From assembly GCF_000143765.1 (NCBI RefSeq), contig NZ_GL379770.1, positions 1,142,903 through 1,206,902 on the forward strand: a stretch of DNA of 64,000 nt, given 5' to 3'. The translations under genes and the position numbers were made by a program. Positions 63,342-64,000 of the stretch are shown piece by piece; position 1 is the stretch's first letter, and every line of letters begins with the position of its first letter. Below the pieces are notes generated by a model. It was not told where the DNA came from and did not search any database. It worked only from the letters and a program-made list of their open reading frames with translations. The stretch is from Sphingobacterium spiritivorum ATCC 33861. Its GTDB lineage: Bacteria; Bacteroidota; Bacteroidia; Sphingobacteriales; Sphingobacteriaceae.

Positions 63342-64000
63342 TTACAGCATCATTCCACCGGATACTTCTATGCGTTGTGCGTTGATCCAGCGGGCTTCTT
63401 CAGTACAAAGGAAAGCGACTACACCGCCGATGTCTTCAGGTACACCTGCACGACCAAGTGCAGTTACTGAAGCAATAGTCTTGTTCATATTTTCGTTGTC
63501 GCGTACAGCTCCGCCTCCAAAGTCCGTTTCAATAGCACCGGGAGCAACAACATTGACCCGGATTCTTCTTTCTCCCAGTTCTTTTGCCAGATATTTGGTA
63601 AGCGTTTCTACAGCTCCTTTCATTGAAGCGTAAGCAGCATATCCCGGAAATGAAAAGCGTGCAAGACCGGTAGAGATATTGATTACAGAACCTCCGTCAT
63701 TCATGAGGGGTAGCGCTTTTTGTGTCAGAAAAAACACTCCTTTGAACTGAATATTAAGCAGAGTGTCGAAATCCTCTTCAGTCGTATCGACAAAAGACTT
63801 GTGTATACCTATCCCCGCATTATTAATAAGGTAATCGAAACGATCTGTTTCGAAAGTATCTTTTAAAACATGCTTTACCTTACCGAAAAAATCTTCAAAG
63901 CTTGCTGTATCCGCTACATTGAGCTGTATCGCAACGGCACGCTGTCCCAGCAGATTTACCTGTTCGACTACTTCCTGCGCTTCATCATGTTTGCTGTTAT
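63342..64000 (-). CDS. SDR-family oxidoreductase (N-terminus outside window)
   Basis: The frame is open to the window edge, giving about 219 residues without the start. It holds NNAGIG (cofactor), NISTGLARF (Ser), YASMK (catalytic Tyr and Lys) and the closing EEARWINAQRIEVSGGMML. The Rossmann glycine motif lies beyond 64000. Substrate unknown. It converges on the HxlR gene and may belong to its regulon. Confidence 0.9.
   Translation of the reverse strand, partial: NSKHDEAQEVVEQVNLLGQRAVAIQLNVADTASFEDFFGKVKHVLKDTFETDRFDYLINNAGIGIHKSFVDTTEEDFDTLLNIQFKGVFFLTQKALPLMNDGGSVINISTGLARFSFPGYAAYASMKGAVETLTKYLAKELGERRIRVNVVAPGAIETDFGGGAVRDNENMNKTIASVTALGRAGVPEDIGGVVAFLCTEEARWINAQRIEVSGGMML

Noticed and set aside
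1..64000. tRNA, rRNA, CRISPR, insertion sequence or prophage
   Set aside because: No CCA-type cloverleaf, direct-repeat/spacer array, transposase or integrase frame was recognised by eye. tRNAscan and ISfinder searches would settle this.

Overview
The window looks like a chromosomal segment of a Bacteroidota bacterium, most likely Sphingobacteriaceae (Sphingobacterium/Pedobacter-like). The support is SusC/SusD outer-membrane pairs, many short LxxC lipoproteins, a lyase close to Pedobacter heparinase II, DUF389, DUF3667 and BtrH-type proteins, few Shine-Dalgarno sequences, and promoters matching the Bacteroidota consensus TTTG-N19-TAnnTTTG. No rRNA, tRNA, CRISPR array, transposase or integrase was found.

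Layout. 1-5300: a serine hydrolase cut by the window edge, a HAD phosphatase, a Crp-type regulator, an acetyltransferase and small lipoproteins, ending in a three-copy 116-bp tandem repeat. 5300-7200: two VOC proteins around an AraC regulator. 7296-10225: an AT-rich, four-gene minus-strand operon of unknown function encoding a lipoprotein with an HExxH motif, a small lipoprotein, a secreted protein and a 59-residue membrane protein. 10493-13619: an orphan GHKL ATPase, a lipoprotein and a Gfo/Idh/MocA oxidoreductase. 13990-24550: a TPR histidine kinase, an MFS/VOC/DeoR block with shared TTTGCA operators, DoxX, DinB, Crp, SDR and AraC genes, and a DUF3667 protein.

24652-47671 is the core: a polysaccharide utilisation locus with its own catabolic pathway. 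Surface capture (SusC, SusD, two accessory lipoproteins) and a heparinase II-like lyase are flanked by a minus-strand operon (PQQ-type sugar dehydrogenase fused to cytochrome c, divergent Nramp-fold transporter, epimerase/dehydrogenase, DHDPS-type aldolase). Beyond a FCD/GntR regulator lie a divergent SMP-30 lactonase and a plus-strand operon (class III aminotransferase, enolase-superfamily dehydratase, SDR, ceramidase-like hydrolase, SSS symporter). Copies of the palindrome TTGTATACAA lie upstream of the dehydrogenase operon and SusC, against the regulator start codon, and between the lactonase and aminotransferase genes, so one regulator probably controls the whole block. Dehydrogenase, lactonase, dehydratase and aldolase together suggest non-phosphorylative oxidation of a sugar to pyruvate plus an aldehyde. 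The glycan is unknown. No sulfatase or unsaturated glucuronyl hydrolase is present in the locus.

47862-64000: DUF389 protein, NhaA, LacI and AraC regulators, an AT-rich accessory stretch (ankyrin, secreted protein, acetyltransferase plus BtrH-like protein, DinB), an aldo/keto reductase, two exported ferritin-like proteins next to an ECF sigma/anti-sigma pair whose genes both start with TTG, then an MFS exporter divergent from an HxlR regulator, and an SDR cut by the window edge.
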